A model generated the notes under the pieces. It made no database searches. It was given only the letters and a program-made list of their open reading frames with translations, and had not been told where the DNA came from. A stretch of DNA of 64,000 bases from Pseudomonas protegens (GTDB taxonomy: Bacteria; Pseudomonadota; Gammaproteobacteria; Pseudomonadales; Pseudomonadaceae), in the NCBI RefSeq assembly GCF_013407925.2, contig NZ_CP060201.1, forward strand, positions 3,720,001-3,784,000, in the 5' to 3' direction. This document shows, one piece after another, positions 55,938 through 64,000 of this stretch; the first letter of the stretch is position 1, and the number at the start of each line of letters is the position of its first letter. The translations under genes were made by a program, and so were the position numbers.

Positions 55938-56035
55938 AACTTGTGCTCTGGAGGGCGCCAAAGCGATTAGTTGATTCACCCTGATAGGTAGCAATAACTG
56001 CGTACTTTTAATTAATGAGGCAAGGAAGTTTCAAC

Positions 56036-56281
56036 ATGGCAGAACGTTTGATTTATTGGTTTTTCATCTCGGTGCTCGGTCTTGCGGGAGCCGGTGCTGT
56101 CGGGTTTTTTCTGTACAAGGCGTGGGTGGCTTTTCAATGGAGTGACCAGGCTTATTGGGGCTTTGTGGTGCTTGCCCTTGGTGTGGGTCTGTTCACTTTT
56201 ATCAATACCAAGAAGCTGTATGGCACCTGGATGGGCCCTTCGTCGACACCTGCTGAGGGGGAAGACAAGACCGCCGGTTGA
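56036..56281 (+). CDS. Small two-TM protein resembling the effector's membrane hairpin
   Basis: 81 residues from ATG 56036 with a good AAGGAAG site. Two TM helices (IYWFFISVLGLAGAGAVGFFL; YWGFVVLALGVGLFTFI) joined by LYKAWVAFQWSDQAYWGF. Effector residues 993-1010 read LYDAWYAWQWNDQAMYGY, matching at 11 of 18 positions, with hydrophobic helices on both sides in both proteins. It may be a fragment of an effector membrane domain, or an inhibitor that pairs with it. Last rightward gene of the island. Confidence 0.75.
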   Translation: MAERLIYWFFISVLGLAGAGAVGFFLYKAWVAFQWSDQAYWGFVVLALGVGLFTFINTKKLYGTWMGPSSTPAEGEDKTAG

Positions 56282-56320
56282 CCCCCAAAGAGGCCAACCG
56301 GGCAGGTTTGACCGAGGCCT

Positions 56321-56581
56321 TTACGCCTCCAGCCGCCACTGCAAGGCGTCCAGGGCATCGCAGCCGTCTTGCAGCAGCAGGTGGGCGGCGTTGACGAAGT
56401 GGTTCAGGTCACGCTCGTCGACGCCTTTGAGGCTCAGGCAGTTGAGGCTGTGCAGCAGGTCGCGCGAGGCTTTGATGCGCTGCACCGCGCCGCCGTGCAA
56501 GTCCGCGGCCGGGGCGTTGCGGTCGAGGTGGAACACTGGGGTAGGGGTGAGATTGCTGTGTAGCGGGATGAAATCAGTCAT
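56321..56581 (-). CDS. Small hypothetical protein
   Basis: 86 residues: MTDFIPLHSNLTPTPVFHLD, then HGGAVQRIKASRDLLHSLNCLSLKGVDERDLNHFVNAAHLLLQDGCDALDALQWRL. A strong ribosome site (GGAGGTG) precedes ATG 56581. The helical C-terminus resembles short DUF6124/DUF3077-like pseudomonad proteins, but I do not recognise it with certainty. Convergent with the small TM gene. Confidence 0.6.
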   Translation of the reverse strand: MTDFIPLHSNLTPTPVFHLDRNAPAADLHGGAVQRIKASRDLLHSLNCLSLKGVDERDLNHFVNAAHLLLQDGCDALDALQWRLEA

Positions 56582-57000
56582 AGCGCACCTCCGTGTTTTT
56601 TGAGGAGCTACTACCTTTTGCGGCTAAACAAAGAGGGTGGCAGCTGCACGCGGGTTAGCCGACCAGAGGAATTCACGGAACCTCCGGCACACCCGAAGGT
56701 GTCCCGCGCACAGCCGCCATAGCAAAATGCCAGGCGGCAAAAAGCGCCGGCATTATAGGCAAGCGCTTGTGCGTCCGTGAACAGGCTCGACCGGCTAAGA
56801 TCGGCCGCCAATACCTCGGCGACCGGGCAACTATGCTGTCCCGCCAGCGCTGCAACAACCGCCAATGTGTTGCCATTACCTACAGCCCACACGCCATCCA
56901 ATCATTACCCTCAGCGTAACGATCCGACGCCGCGCTTGATTGATGCCCCCCGTTTTCACTCCTAAGGTGACTGCCACGACAGCGAACCCGTGGAGTGAGC
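56582..57000. other. Intergenic region upstream of mdcA containing a structured RNA candidate
   Basis: 419 bp. The left third holds the C4-like RNA (bottom strand). The remainder up to 56989 has no gene or repeat I can identify and should contain the mdc promoter. A bottom-strand open frame that reads through the RNA element is dismissed as non-coding. The last bases (GTGGAGTGAGC) are the mdcA ribosome site. Confidence 0.7.
56639..56718 (-). ncRNA. C4-antisense-RNA-like structured element
   Basis: Bottom strand folds as an outer 16-bp stem (GGCGGCUGUGCGCGGG with CCCGCGUGCAGCUGCC, with G-U pairs) enclosing two hairpins: ACACC-UUCG-GGUGU and a CCGGAGG/CCUCUGG stem. This two-hairpin closed-stem layout and the sequence resemble the C4 antisense RNA family from phages P1/P4, copies of which are scattered in pseudomonad chromosomes (from memory). 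Confidence 0.55.
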
Positions 57001-58677
57001 ATGACAACAATAATTTCCCCCGACGCGCGCTGGTCGCGGCGGCGTAGCGAAAAGCAGCGGCGCCTCGAGCAGGTGCGGGCCATCGCCGATGGCGTGGTGT
57101 TGCCGACCGACCAGATCGTCGCGGCGCTGGAGGCGCTGATCCTGCCCGGCGACCGGGTGGTGCTGGAAGGCAACAACCAGAAGCAGGCGGACTTTCTCTC
57201 CCGCTCCCTGGCCAAGGCCGACCCGGCCAGGCTGCATGACCTGCACATGATCATGCCCAGCGTCGGCCGCTCCGAGCACCTGGATCTGTTCGAGCGCGGC
57301 ATCGCCCGCAAGCTGGACTTTTCCTTCGCCGGCACCCAGAGCCTGCGCATCAGCCAGTTGCTGGAAGACGGGCTGCTGGAAATCGGTGCCATTCACACCT
57401 ACATCGAACTCTATGCGCGGCTGGTGGTGGACCTGATCCCCAATGTGGTGCTGTCTGCCGGCTTCATGGCCGACCGCGCCGGCAACATCTACACCGGCCC
57501 CAGTACCGAGGACACCCCGGCGCTGATCGAGCCGGCGGCCTTCAGCGACGGCATTGTCATCGTCCAGGTCAACCAGTTGGTGGACGATGTCAGCGAGCTG
57601 CCCCGGGTCGACATTCCCGCGTCCTGGGTCGACTTCGTGGTGGTGGCCGACAAGCCGTTCTACATCGAGCCGCTGTTCACCCGCGATCCGCGGCATATCA
57701 AGCCGGTGCACGTGCTGATGGCGATGATGGCGATCCGCGGCATCTATGAAAAACACAAGGTGCAGTCGCTGAACCACGGCATCGGTTTCAACACCGCGGC
57801 CATCGAGCTGATCCTGCCGACCTACGGCGAGTCCCTGGGTCTGAAAGGCAAGATCTGCCGCAACTGGACCCTCAATCCCCATCCGACCCTGATCCCGGCC
57901 ATTGAAAGCGGCTGGGTGGACAGCGTGCATTGCTTCGGCACCGAACTGGGCATGGAGAACTACATCGCCGCGCGTCCGGACGTGTTCTTCACCGGTCGCG
58001 ACGGCTCGCTGCGGTCCAACCGGATGTTCTGCCAGCTGGCCGGGCAATACGCGGTGGACCTGTTTATCGGCGCCACTTTGCAGGTGGACGGCGACGGCCA
58101 TTCTTCCACCGTGACCCGCGGCCGGCTGGCCGGTTTCGGCGGCGCGCCGAACATGGGCCACGACCCGCGCGGGCGGCGCCACGGCACTCCGGCCTGGCTG
58201 GATATGCGCCAGGATCAAAGCGATGCGCCCCAGGCCATGCTCGAACGCGGCAAGAAGCTGGTGGTGCAGATGGTGGAAACCTTCCAGGAAGGCGGCAAAC
58301 CGACCTTTGTCGAGACCCTCGATGCAGTGGACGTGGCGCGCAAGAGCGGCATGCCGCTGGCGCCGATCATGATCTACGGCGACGACGTCACCCACCTGCT
58401 GACCGAGGAGGGCATCGCCTACCTGTACAAGGCCCGTTCCCTGGAAGAGCGTCAGGCGATGATCGCCGCCGTGGCTGGGGTGACCGCCATCGGCTTGCGC
58501 CACAACCCCAAGGACACTGCGCGCATGCGCCGTGAAGGCCTGATCGCCTTACCCGAAGACCTGGGCATCCGCCGCACCGACGCCAGCCGTGAGCTGCTGG
58601 CGGCCAAGAGCGTCGCCGACCTAGTGCAGTGGTCCGGTGGCCTGTACAACCCGCCCGCCAAGTTCAGGAGCTGGTAA
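57001..58677 (+). CDS. mdcA: Malonate decarboxylase alpha subunit (acetyl-S-ACP:malonate ACP transferase)
   Basis: 558 residues from ATG 57001 (GTGGAGTGAGC upstream). CoA-transferase-like: [92 protein letters not shown]. Swaps the acetyl group on the ACP prosthetic arm for malonate. First gene of mdcABCDEGH; the order matches the Acinetobacter/Pseudomonas type of biotin-independent enzyme. Confidence 0.97.
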   Translation: MTTIISPDARWSRRRSEKQRRLEQVRAIADGVVLPTDQIVAALEALILPGDRVVLEGNNQKQADFLSRSLAKADPARLHDLHMIMPSVGRSEHLDLFERGIARKLDFSFAGTQSLRISQLLEDGLLEIGAIHTYIELYARLVVDLIPNVVLSAGFMADRAGNIYTGPSTEDTPALIEPAAFSDGIVIVQVNQLVDDVSELPRVDIPASWVDFVVVADKPFYIEPLFTRDPRHIKPVHVLMAMMAIRGIYEKHKVQSLNHGIGFNTAAIELILPTYGESLGLKGKICRNWTLNPHPTLIPAIESGWVDSVHCFGTELGMENYIAARPDVFFTGRDGSLRSNRMFCQLAGQYAVDLFIGATLQVDGDGHSSTVTRGRLAGFGGAPNMGHDPRGRRHGTPAWLDMRQDQSDAPQAMLERGKKLVVQMVETFQEGGKPTFVETLDAVDVARKSGMPLAPIMIYGDDVTHLLTEEGIAYLYKARSLEERQAMIAAVAGVTAIGLRHNPKDTARMRREGLIALPEDLGIRRTDASRELLAAKSVADLVQWSGGLYNPPAKFRSW

Positions 58678-59552
58678 TGCACGCACTCAACCTGCAATCA
58701 CCACCCCTGAGCCTGGCCGAGCGCCTGGCGGACCTGGCGGTGGACGCGCTGATCGACGAAGCCGACCTGTCGCCCAAGCCGGCGCTGGTGGACCGTCGTG
58801 GCAATGGTGCCCACAGCGACCTGCACCTGGGCCTGATGCACGCCTCGGCCCTGTCCTTGTGGCCGGCGTTCAAGGAGATGGCCGAGGCGGCGCTGGCGTT
58901 CGGCGCCGTCGGCTTGCCCCTGCGCGAAGCCCTGGGGCGCATTGGTCGCGAAGGCGAGCGGGCCATGCTCGCCACCACCGGCGGGGTGAACACCCATCGC
59001 GGGGCGATCTGGGCCCTGGGCTTGCTGGTGGCCGCCACCGCGCTGGAACCGCGATCCACCCGTGCCGGCAGTGTCGCGCTGCGGGCCGCGCGTCTGGCCC
59101 TGCTGGAGGATCGTTACGCGCCACGGCCCTTGAGTCATGGCGCCCAGGTGGCGATCCGCTATGGCGTGCGCGGCGCTCGCGAAGAAGCCCAGCAAGGCTT
59201 CCCCGCGGTGCTGCAATGGGGGCTGCCCCAGCTCAAGCGCAGCCGCGCCCAGGGCCATGGCGAACAGAACGCCCGGCTCGATGCCTTGCTGGCGATCATG
59301 AGCCAACTGGCCGACACCTGCGTGCTCTACCGCGCCGGTGAACAAGGCTTGCAGGCCATGCAGCAGGGTGCCCAGGCGGTGCTCGATGCCGGTGGCAGCG
59401 CCAGCCTCGCCGGGCGGCGCCGCCTGCATGAGCTGGACCTGCAACTGTTGACCTTGAATGCCTCGCCCGGCGGTGCCGCCGACTTGCTGGCGGCCAGCCT
59501 GCTGTTGGACCGGATCGAATCCGCCGACGCCTTTCACCCGGGAGCGAACTGA
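58677..59552 (+). CDS. mdcB: Triphosphoribosyl-dephospho-CoA synthase MdcB
   Basis: 291 residues, CitG-like: [62 protein letters not shown], and [17 protein letters not shown]. Makes the 2'-(5''-triphosphoribosyl)-3'-dephospho-CoA precursor from ATP and dephospho-CoA. Shares the A of the mdcA stop (TAATG). Confidence 0.95.
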   Translation: MHALNLQSPPLSLAERLADLAVDALIDEADLSPKPALVDRRGNGAHSDLHLGLMHASALSLWPAFKEMAEAALAFGAVGLPLREALGRIGREGERAMLATTGGVNTHRGAIWALGLLVAATALEPRSTRAGSVALRAARLALLEDRYAPRPLSHGAQVAIRYGVRGAREEAQQGFPAVLQWGLPQLKRSRAQGHGEQNARLDALLAIMSQLADTCVLYRAGEQGLQAMQQGAQAVLDAGGSASLAGRRRLHELDLQLLTLNASPGGAADLLAASLLLDRIESADAFHPGAN

Positions 59553-59851
59553 TGGAAACCTTGTCCTTTGAATTCCCCGCCGGCCAGCCCGGTCGTGGCC
59601 GCGCCCTGGTGGGCTGTGTCGGCTCCGGCGACCTGGAAGTGCTGCTGGAGCCGGGCCAACCCGGCAAATTGACCATCCAGGTGCAGACCTCGGTGAACGG
59701 CAGCGCCGCGCGCTGGCAGCACCTGTTCGAGCGCATGTTCGACGGCCAGACGCCGCCGGCGCTGCTGATCGACATCCATGATTTCGGCGCCACCCCGGGG
59801 GTGGTGCGCTTGCGCCTGGAACAGGGCTTCGAGGAGATCGGCCATGACTGA
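59552..59851 (+). CDS. mdcC: Malonate decarboxylase acyl carrier protein (delta subunit)
   Basis: 99 residues. CVGSGDLEVLLEPG carries the serine to which the phosphoribosyl-dephospho-CoA arm is attached; downstream NGSAARWQHLFERMFDGQTPPALLIDIHDFGATPGVVRLRLEQGFEE is the family C-terminus. Carries malonyl and acetyl thioesters between subunits. Overlaps mdcB by one base and mdcD by 8. Confidence 0.95.
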   Translation: METLSFEFPAGQPGRGRALVGCVGSGDLEVLLEPGQPGKLTIQVQTSVNGSAARWQHLFERMFDGQTPPALLIDIHDFGATPGVVRLRLEQGFEEIGHD

Positions 59852-60695
59852 CAGCGCAGCGTTGTTGAACAAGCACAGCTTCGTCGAGTTGGGCGCCCGG
59901 CAGCGAGCTCGGGCCTTGCTGGATGCCGGCAGTTTTCGTGAGCTGCTGGACCCGTTCCAGCGGGTCATGTCGCCGTGGCTGGCGCGCCAGGGCGTGGTGC
60001 CCCAGGCCGATGACGGGGTGGTGATCGCCAAGGGCAGCATCGATGGCCTGCCGGTGGTGATTGCCGCCATCGAAGGCGCGTTCCAGGGCGGCAGCCTGGG
60101 CGAAGTGGGCGGGGCGAAGATCGCCGGCGCCCTGGAGCTGGCCGCCGAGGACAACCGCAACGGCATCCCGACCTGTGCCGTGCTGCTGCTGGAAACCGGT
60201 GGCGTGCGCTTGCAGGAAGCCAACCTGGGGCTGGCGGCGATTGCCGACATCCACGCGGCGATCGTCGACCTGCGCCAGTACCAGCCGGTGGTCGGCGTGG
60301 TGGCCGGCAGCGTTGGCTGTTTTGGCGGCATGTCGATTGCCGCCGGGCTGTGCAGTTATCTCGTGGTCACCCAGGAAGCGCGCCTGGGGCTCAACGGCCC
60401 GCAGGTGATCGAGCAGGAGGCCGGGCTTGAGGAATACGACTCGCGGGATCGGCCGTTCATCTGGAGCCTGACCGGCGGCGAGCAGCGTTTCGCCAGCGGT
60501 TTGGTGGACCGTTATGTGGCGGATGATGTGGCGCAGATCCAGGCCCAGGTCCGCGAGTTGCTGGCCCTTGGCTTGCCCCAGCGGCAACGCAGCCGTGAGG
60601 CCGAACACTATCTGCAACGCCTGGCCCGTTTGGACACCACGCCGCAAATCGATGCGGCGACGGTTCGCGACCTGTATCAAGGAGACCGCCCATGA
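59844..60695 (+). CDS. mdcD: Malonate decarboxylase beta subunit
   Basis: 283 residues from ATG 59844. Carboxyltransferase/crotonase-like fold: GVVIAKGSIDGLPVVIAAIEGAFQGGSLGEVGGAKIAGALELA, LLLETGGVRLQEANLGLAA, GSVGCFGGMSIAAGLCSYLVVT. With MdcE it decarboxylates malonyl-S-ACP to acetyl-S-ACP. Overlaps mdcE by 4 bp. Confidence 0.96.
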   Translation: MTDSAALLNKHSFVELGARQRARALLDAGSFRELLDPFQRVMSPWLARQGVVPQADDGVVIAKGSIDGLPVVIAAIEGAFQGGSLGEVGGAKIAGALELAAEDNRNGIPTCAVLLLETGGVRLQEANLGLAAIADIHAAIVDLRQYQPVVGVVAGSVGCFGGMSIAAGLCSYLVVTQEARLGLNGPQVIEQEAGLEEYDSRDRPFIWSLTGGEQRFASGLVDRYVADDVAQIQAQVRELLALGLPQRQRSREAEHYLQRLARLDTTPQIDAATVRDLYQGDRP

Positions 60696-61495
60696 GTGCT
60701 TATTCTTTGCGGGGCCAGAACTGGTTCAACGCCCTGAGTGGCGGCGCCGCGCCGGTAACTGGCCTGCCGCCGTCGCTGCGGGTGGCCGACAGCGAACTGA
60801 TGGGGCAGCCGGTGCGTTTTATCGCCGTGGTGGCTGACCCGGAAAACCGTTTTCCCCGTGCCCGCCAGGGCGAGGTCGGCCTGCTGGAAGGCTGGGGCCT
60901 GGCCAAGGCGGTGGATGAGGTGATCGATGCCGACCGCGACCAGCCCCACAAGCGGGCGCTGATCGCCATTGTCGATGTGCCGAGCCAGGCCTATGGCCGG
61001 CGTGAAGAGGCCTTGGGCATTCATCAGGCCCTGGCCGGCGCCGCCGACAGCTACGCCCGGGCCCGTTTGGCCGGGCACCCGGTGATTGCCCTGCTGGTGG
61101 GCAAGGCCATGTCCGGGGCCTTTCTGGCCCACGGTTATCAGGCCAACCGCCTGATCGCCCTGCGCGATCCCGGGGTGATGGTGCACGCCATGGGCAAGGC
61201 TTCGGCGGCGCGGGTCACCCTGCGCAGCGTCGAGGAGTTGGAAACCCTGGCCGCCAGCGTGCCGCCCATGGCCTATGACATCGACAGCTACGCCGGCCTG
61301 GGGCTGCTCTGGGAAAGCTTGTCGGTGCGGCAGATTGAACAGCCCACCAGCGAGGATCTGGTCGCGGTCGAGGAGTGCCTGCTGACGGCCATCGCCGATG
61401 TGCGGATCAAGGGCGTCGACCTGAGCGGTCGTCTGGGAGCGTCGAACCGAGCGGCGTCGAGCCGGGTCCGCCAATTGCTGCGGGAACAATGGTGA
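60692..61495 (+). CDS. mdcE: Malonate decarboxylase gamma subunit (co-decarboxylase)
   Basis: 267 residues. SLRGQNWFNALSGGA, RFPRARQGEVGLLEGWGLAKAVDEVI, IAIVDVPSQAYGRREEALGIHQALA, VGKAMSGAFLAHGYQANRLIAL. Partner of MdcD in the decarboxylating complex. It ends a few bases into mdcG. Confidence 0.96.
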   Translation: MSAYSLRGQNWFNALSGGAAPVTGLPPSLRVADSELMGQPVRFIAVVADPENRFPRARQGEVGLLEGWGLAKAVDEVIDADRDQPHKRALIAIVDVPSQAYGRREEALGIHQALAGAADSYARARLAGHPVIALLVGKAMSGAFLAHGYQANRLIALRDPGVMVHAMGKASAARVTLRSVEELETLAASVPPMAYDIDSYAGLGLLWESLSVRQIEQPTSEDLVAVEECLLTAIADVRIKGVDLSGRLGASNRAASSRVRQLLREQW

Positions 61496-62118
61496 ACGAT
61501 CTCGGCCCCTGGCTGCCCCACGACCTGCTGTGGGGCATGACCCCGGCGCAGTTGGCCGCCGATGCGCCGGACTGGGCCTTTGCCGTGCTGGAGGCGGGGC
61601 AGCCGGTGGTGGTGCGGCGGGCGCTGACGGCCCCCGGGCAGATCGCGGTCGGCCTGCGCGGTCGCACCCGCGAGCAGCGCTACCCGGCTGTGCTGGCGCT
61701 GGAGTCGGTGCAGCGCGGGGTGTATCCCGAAGCGCTGTGCCAGTTGAGTGGCACGCGCTCATTGCCGGCGCTGCAGGCGTTGCAGCAACTGCGCGGTGAG
61801 CTGGATGCCCTGGGCCTGGTCTGGGGCGTCAGCGGCAGTGCCGGTTTCGAGCTGGCCTCTGGGGTGGCTGCGCTGCATCAGCACAGCGATCTGGACCTGA
61901 TCCTGCGCACGCCGGAGCCTTTCTCCCGGGCTCAGGCCCGCGAGCTGCTGGCCCTGCTGGAGCGCGCCGAGTGCCCGGTGGACCTGCAACTGCAGGTTCC
62001 CGCCGGGGCCGTGGCCCTGCGCGAATGGGCCGGCCCCGCTGCCCGGGTTCTGCTCAAAAGCGCCAGTGGCGCGCGGCTGGTCGACGATCCCTGGAACTCT
62101 CGGGAGCAGGCAGCATGA
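61489..62118 (+). CDS. mdcG: Malonate decarboxylase holo-ACP synthase (phosphoribosyl-dephospho-CoA transferase)
   Basis: 209 residues from ATG 61489. WLPHDLLWGMTPAQL, EAGQPVVVRRA, RYPAVLALESVQRGVYPEAL, and the nucleotidyltransferase-like VSGSAGFELASGVAALHQHSDLDLILR with the DLDL metal-binding pair. Transfers the precursor made by MdcB onto the MdcC serine. Overlaps mdcE by 7 and mdcH by 4 bp. Confidence 0.94.
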   Translation: MVNDLGPWLPHDLLWGMTPAQLAADAPDWAFAVLEAGQPVVVRRALTAPGQIAVGLRGRTREQRYPAVLALESVQRGVYPEALCQLSGTRSLPALQALQQLRGELDALGLVWGVSGSAGFELASGVAALHQHSDLDLILRTPEPFSRAQARELLALLERAECPVDLQLQVPAGAVALREWAGPAARVLLKSASGARLVDDPWNSREQAA

Positions 62119-63050
62119 GCAGCCTGCTGGTGTTTCCGGGCCAGGGCGCGCAGCAGCCGGGGATGCTCCAGCGTCTGCCGCCAAGCGCGGAAACCCGCGC
62201 CTGCCTGCAGGAAGCCAGTGAGGTTCTGGGGGAAGACGTACTGACCCTGGATTCGCCCCAGGCCCTGGCCAGCACCCGGGCGGTGCAGTTGTGCCTGCTG
62301 ATCGCCGGGGTGGCCAGTGCCCGGACCCTGCTGCAAGCGCCGCTCAAGGCGGACTATGTGGCGGGCCTGTCCATCGGTGCCTATCCGGCGGCGGTGGTGG
62401 CCGGGGCCCTGGAGTTTGCCGATGCCTTGCGCCTGGTGAGCCTGCGGGGCGAGTTGATGCAGCAGGCGTATCCACGGGGCTATGGCATGACCGCCCTGAT
62501 CGGCCTGGAGCTGGCGGCGGTGGAGGATTTGCTGGCCCAGGTCCACAGCCCGCAGACGCCGGTGTACCTGGCCAATATCAACGCCGACAGCCAGGTGGTG
62601 ATCGCCGGCAGCGATGCGGCGATGCAGGCGGTGGCCGAGCTGGCCCGGGGTTGCGGGGTCGGCGTGGCCAAGCGTCTGGCGGTCAGCGTGCCGTCTCACT
62701 GTCCGTTGCTGGAACAACCGGCCCAGGCCCTGGCCGCGGCCTTTGCCGAGGTGCCCCTGCAACTGCCGACGCTGGGCTACCTCAGTGGTAGCCGGGCCCG
62801 ACCGCTGCGCACGCTGGAGCAATTGCGCGACGACCTGGCGTTCAACATGTGCCGGGTGGTGGACTGGCGCGGCACCGTGCAAAGCGCCTACGAGCGCGGG
62901 GTGCGCCTGCAGATCGAATTGCCCCCCGGTGTGGTACTGACCGGGTTGGCTCGCCGGGTGTTTGTCCAAGGGACGGTGATCGCCTGCGACGGCGCGCGCC
63001 TGGACACCCTGCAAGCCCTGTTGAGTGAGGAGGGAAGCCGCGACCGATAG
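62115..63050 (+). CDS. mdcH: Malonate decarboxylase epsilon subunit (malonyl-CoA:ACP transacylase)
   Basis: 311 residues from ATG 62115. FabD-like: LLVFPGQGAQQPGML, nucleophile Ser in YVAGLSIGAYPAAVVAG, SLRGELMQQAYPRGYGMTALIG, catalytic His in VPSHCPLLEQ. Loads malonate onto the newly modified MdcC to activate the enzyme. The last gene of the enzyme block. Confidence 0.95.
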   Translation: MSSLLVFPGQGAQQPGMLQRLPPSAETRACLQEASEVLGEDVLTLDSPQALASTRAVQLCLLIAGVASARTLLQAPLKADYVAGLSIGAYPAAVVAGALEFADALRLVSLRGELMQQAYPRGYGMTALIGLELAAVEDLLAQVHSPQTPVYLANINADSQVVIAGSDAAMQAVAELARGCGVGVAKRLAVSVPSHCPLLEQPAQALAAAFAEVPLQLPTLGYLSGSRARPLRTLEQLRDDLAFNMCRVVDWRGTVQSAYERGVRLQIELPPGVVLTGLARRVFVQGTVIACDGARLDTLQALLSEEGSRDR

Positions 63051-63117
63051 AGCACCGACTCAGGCTGACGAAGCACAAGAGCAACAACTTCGACGATGCA
63101 CTTTGAGGACAACAACA

Positions 63118-63510
63118 ATGATTATCTACGGTGTGGCCTTCCTGGCCTTTTGTACCCTGGTGGGTATTTTCATCGGTGAGCTGCTGGGCAAATTGATCGG
63201 CGTGCCGGCCAATGTCGGCGGGGTCGGTATCGCCATGCTGCTGTTGATCGGCCTGGGCAGTTACCTGCACAAGCGCGGGCTGTTCGCCGGCAAGTCCGAA
63301 CAGGGCGTGGAGTTCTGGGGCGCGGTGTACATCCCCATCGTGGTGGCCATGGCCGCCCAGCAGAACGTCTACGGCGCGCTCAAGGGCGGGCCGATGGCGA
63401 TTCTCGCCGGCACCCTGGCGGTGGTGATCGCCTTCGCCCTGGTGCCGGTGCTGGTGCGCATCGGCAACAAGGCGCCGGATGCGGCCGTTGCTCAGAAAAC
63501 AGCGGGGTAA
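63118..63510 (+). CDS. madL: Malonate transporter subunit MadL
   Basis: 130 residues, four TM helices: IIYGVAFLAFCTLVGIFIGELLGKL, VGGVGIAMLLLIGLGSYL, EFWGAVYIPIVVAMAAQQNVYGAL, MAILAGTLAVVIAFALVPVL. Small subunit of the Na+-dependent malonate permease MadLM. 67 bp after mdcH, with its own ribosome site (TGAGGACAAC). Confidence 0.95.
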   Translation: MIIYGVAFLAFCTLVGIFIGELLGKLIGVPANVGGVGIAMLLLIGLGSYLHKRGLFAGKSEQGVEFWGAVYIPIVVAMAAQQNVYGALKGGPMAILAGTLAVVIAFALVPVLVRIGNKAPDAAVAQKTAG

Positions 63511-63515
63511 GGGCC

Positions 63516-64000
63516 ATGTACGAATCGATGATGAAGGTCATTAGCGGCTACGGGCTGATCAGCGGTTTCGCGGTGATCGGGATCACCATGTGGGTGTCCT
63601 ACTGGATCTCCAACACCTTTACCAAGGGCCGCCTGCACGGCTCGGCCATCGCCATTCTGCTGGGGCTGGTGCTGTCCTACGTGGGCGGCGCCTTCACCGG
63701 CGGGCAGAAGGGCGTGGTGGACATTCCGCTCTTATCGGGCATCGGCCTGCTGGGTGGGGCCATGCTGCGGGACTTCGCGATTGTCGCCACGGCCTTCGGG
63801 GTCAGTGTCGAGGAGCTCAAGCGCGCCGGGTTCGTCGGCGTGCTGGCGCTGTTTGTCGGGGTTGGCTCGTCCTTTGTCGCCGGGGTCGGCGTGGCCATGG
63901 CCTTTGGTTATACCGATGCGGTGAGCCTGACCACCATTGGCGCCGGGGCGGTGACCTACATCGTTGGCCCGGTGACCGGGGCGGCGATTGGCGCCAGTTC
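63516..64000 (+). CDS. madM: Malonate transporter subunit MadM (5' part; continues past window)
   Basis: At least 161 residues from ATG 63516, 3 bp after the madL stop. Begins MYESMMKVISGYGLISGFAV with further helices: VIGITMWVSYWISNTFTKG, HGSAIAILLGLVLSYVGGAF, FVGVLALFVGVGSSFVAGVGVAMAFGY. Large membrane subunit pairing with MadL. A regulator (MdcR/LysR type) would be expected beyond the window edge or upstream; none is inside it. Confidence 0.94.
   Translation, partial: MYESMMKVISGYGLISGFAVIGITMWVSYWISNTFTKGRLHGSAIAILLGLVLSYVGGAFTGGQKGVVDIPLLSGIGLLGGAMLRDFAIVATAFGVSVEELKRAGFVGVLALFVGVGSSFVAGVGVAMAFGYTDAVSLTTIGAGAVTYIVGPVTGAAIGAS

Noticed and set aside
56611..56901. Bottom-strand 96-codon open frame ending SSGRLTRVQLPPSLFSRKR
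   Set aside because: It translates the structured C4-like RNA. The same peptide recurs as a spurious ORF in pseudomonads (from memory), and no ribosome site is present.

Overview
The window is GC-rich, densely coded chromosome from a Pseudomonas of the fluorescens lineage. The evidence is a gene order that I recall being shared with P. aeruginosa (rsmD-M16 pair-ftsYEX-rpoH; yggS-proC-yggT-metXW; pyrR-pyrB-inactive pyrC'; pilGHIJ-chpA-chpC), together with many GTAGGAGC...GCGAA-type REP elements between genes. I saw no rRNA, tRNA, CRISPR array, transposase or integrase.

Layout. 1-4.9 kb: an alcohol/aldehyde oxidation cluster (GMC oxidoreductase, Tat lipoprotein, coniferyl aldehyde dehydrogenase) divergent from a TetR regulator, with a perfect 20-bp operator-like palindrome between them, then a sulfurtransferase. 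5-15 kb: AraC regulator, YheT-type hydrolase, rsmD, a paired active/inactive M16 protease, ftsY-ftsE-ftsX and rpoH with a terminator. 15-19.3 kb: mtgA, DUF423, thiS, thiG, trmB, kptA, DUF3392. 19.3-25.9 kb: a long leftward run yggS-proC-yggT-DUF167-metX-metW-DUF4426-rdgB-hemW. 26-34.7 kb: pilT without pilU, an NlpC/P60 hydrolase, a TM2 protein, then leftward gshB-tonB-algH-ruvX-pyrR-pyrB-pyrC'. 34.9-44.9 kb: the Pil/Chp chemosensory cluster, pilG-pilH-pilI-pilJ-chpA-chpC, which lacks the methyltransferase (pilK) and methylesterase (chpB) genes and has a ChpA with fewer HPt domains than the P. aeruginosa protein.

45.4-56.6 kb is the accessory part. It is an orphan type VI secretion island: hcp with a probable sigma-54 promoter and 5' stem-loop, vgrG, a DUF4123 adaptor, a 1271-residue VasX-like membrane-targeting effector, and a two-TM putative immunity protein. 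These are followed by a tandem copy of the effector's post-membrane C-terminal tip plus a second immunity homologue, and then an 81-residue two-TM protein that resembles the effector's own membrane hairpin. The genes are translationally coupled by 4-8 bp overlaps. The DNA turns AT-rich exactly over the membrane-spanning parts of effector and immunity genes. Upstream of hcp lie two DnaA-box matches and an array of TGCGCAACATGTTGCGCA palindromes, next to a NADAR-family gene. A structured C4-antisense-RNA-like element follows the island.

57 kb to the end is the malonate decarboxylase operon mdcABCDEGH plus the MadL/MadM malonate transporter (MadM is cut by the window end), almost every gene overlapping the next. 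It lets the cell take up malonate and decarboxylate it to acetate through an ACP-bound thioester.

Coordinates and starts were derived by reading the sequence. Family assignments are from memory of conserved motifs and synteny, without database searches.
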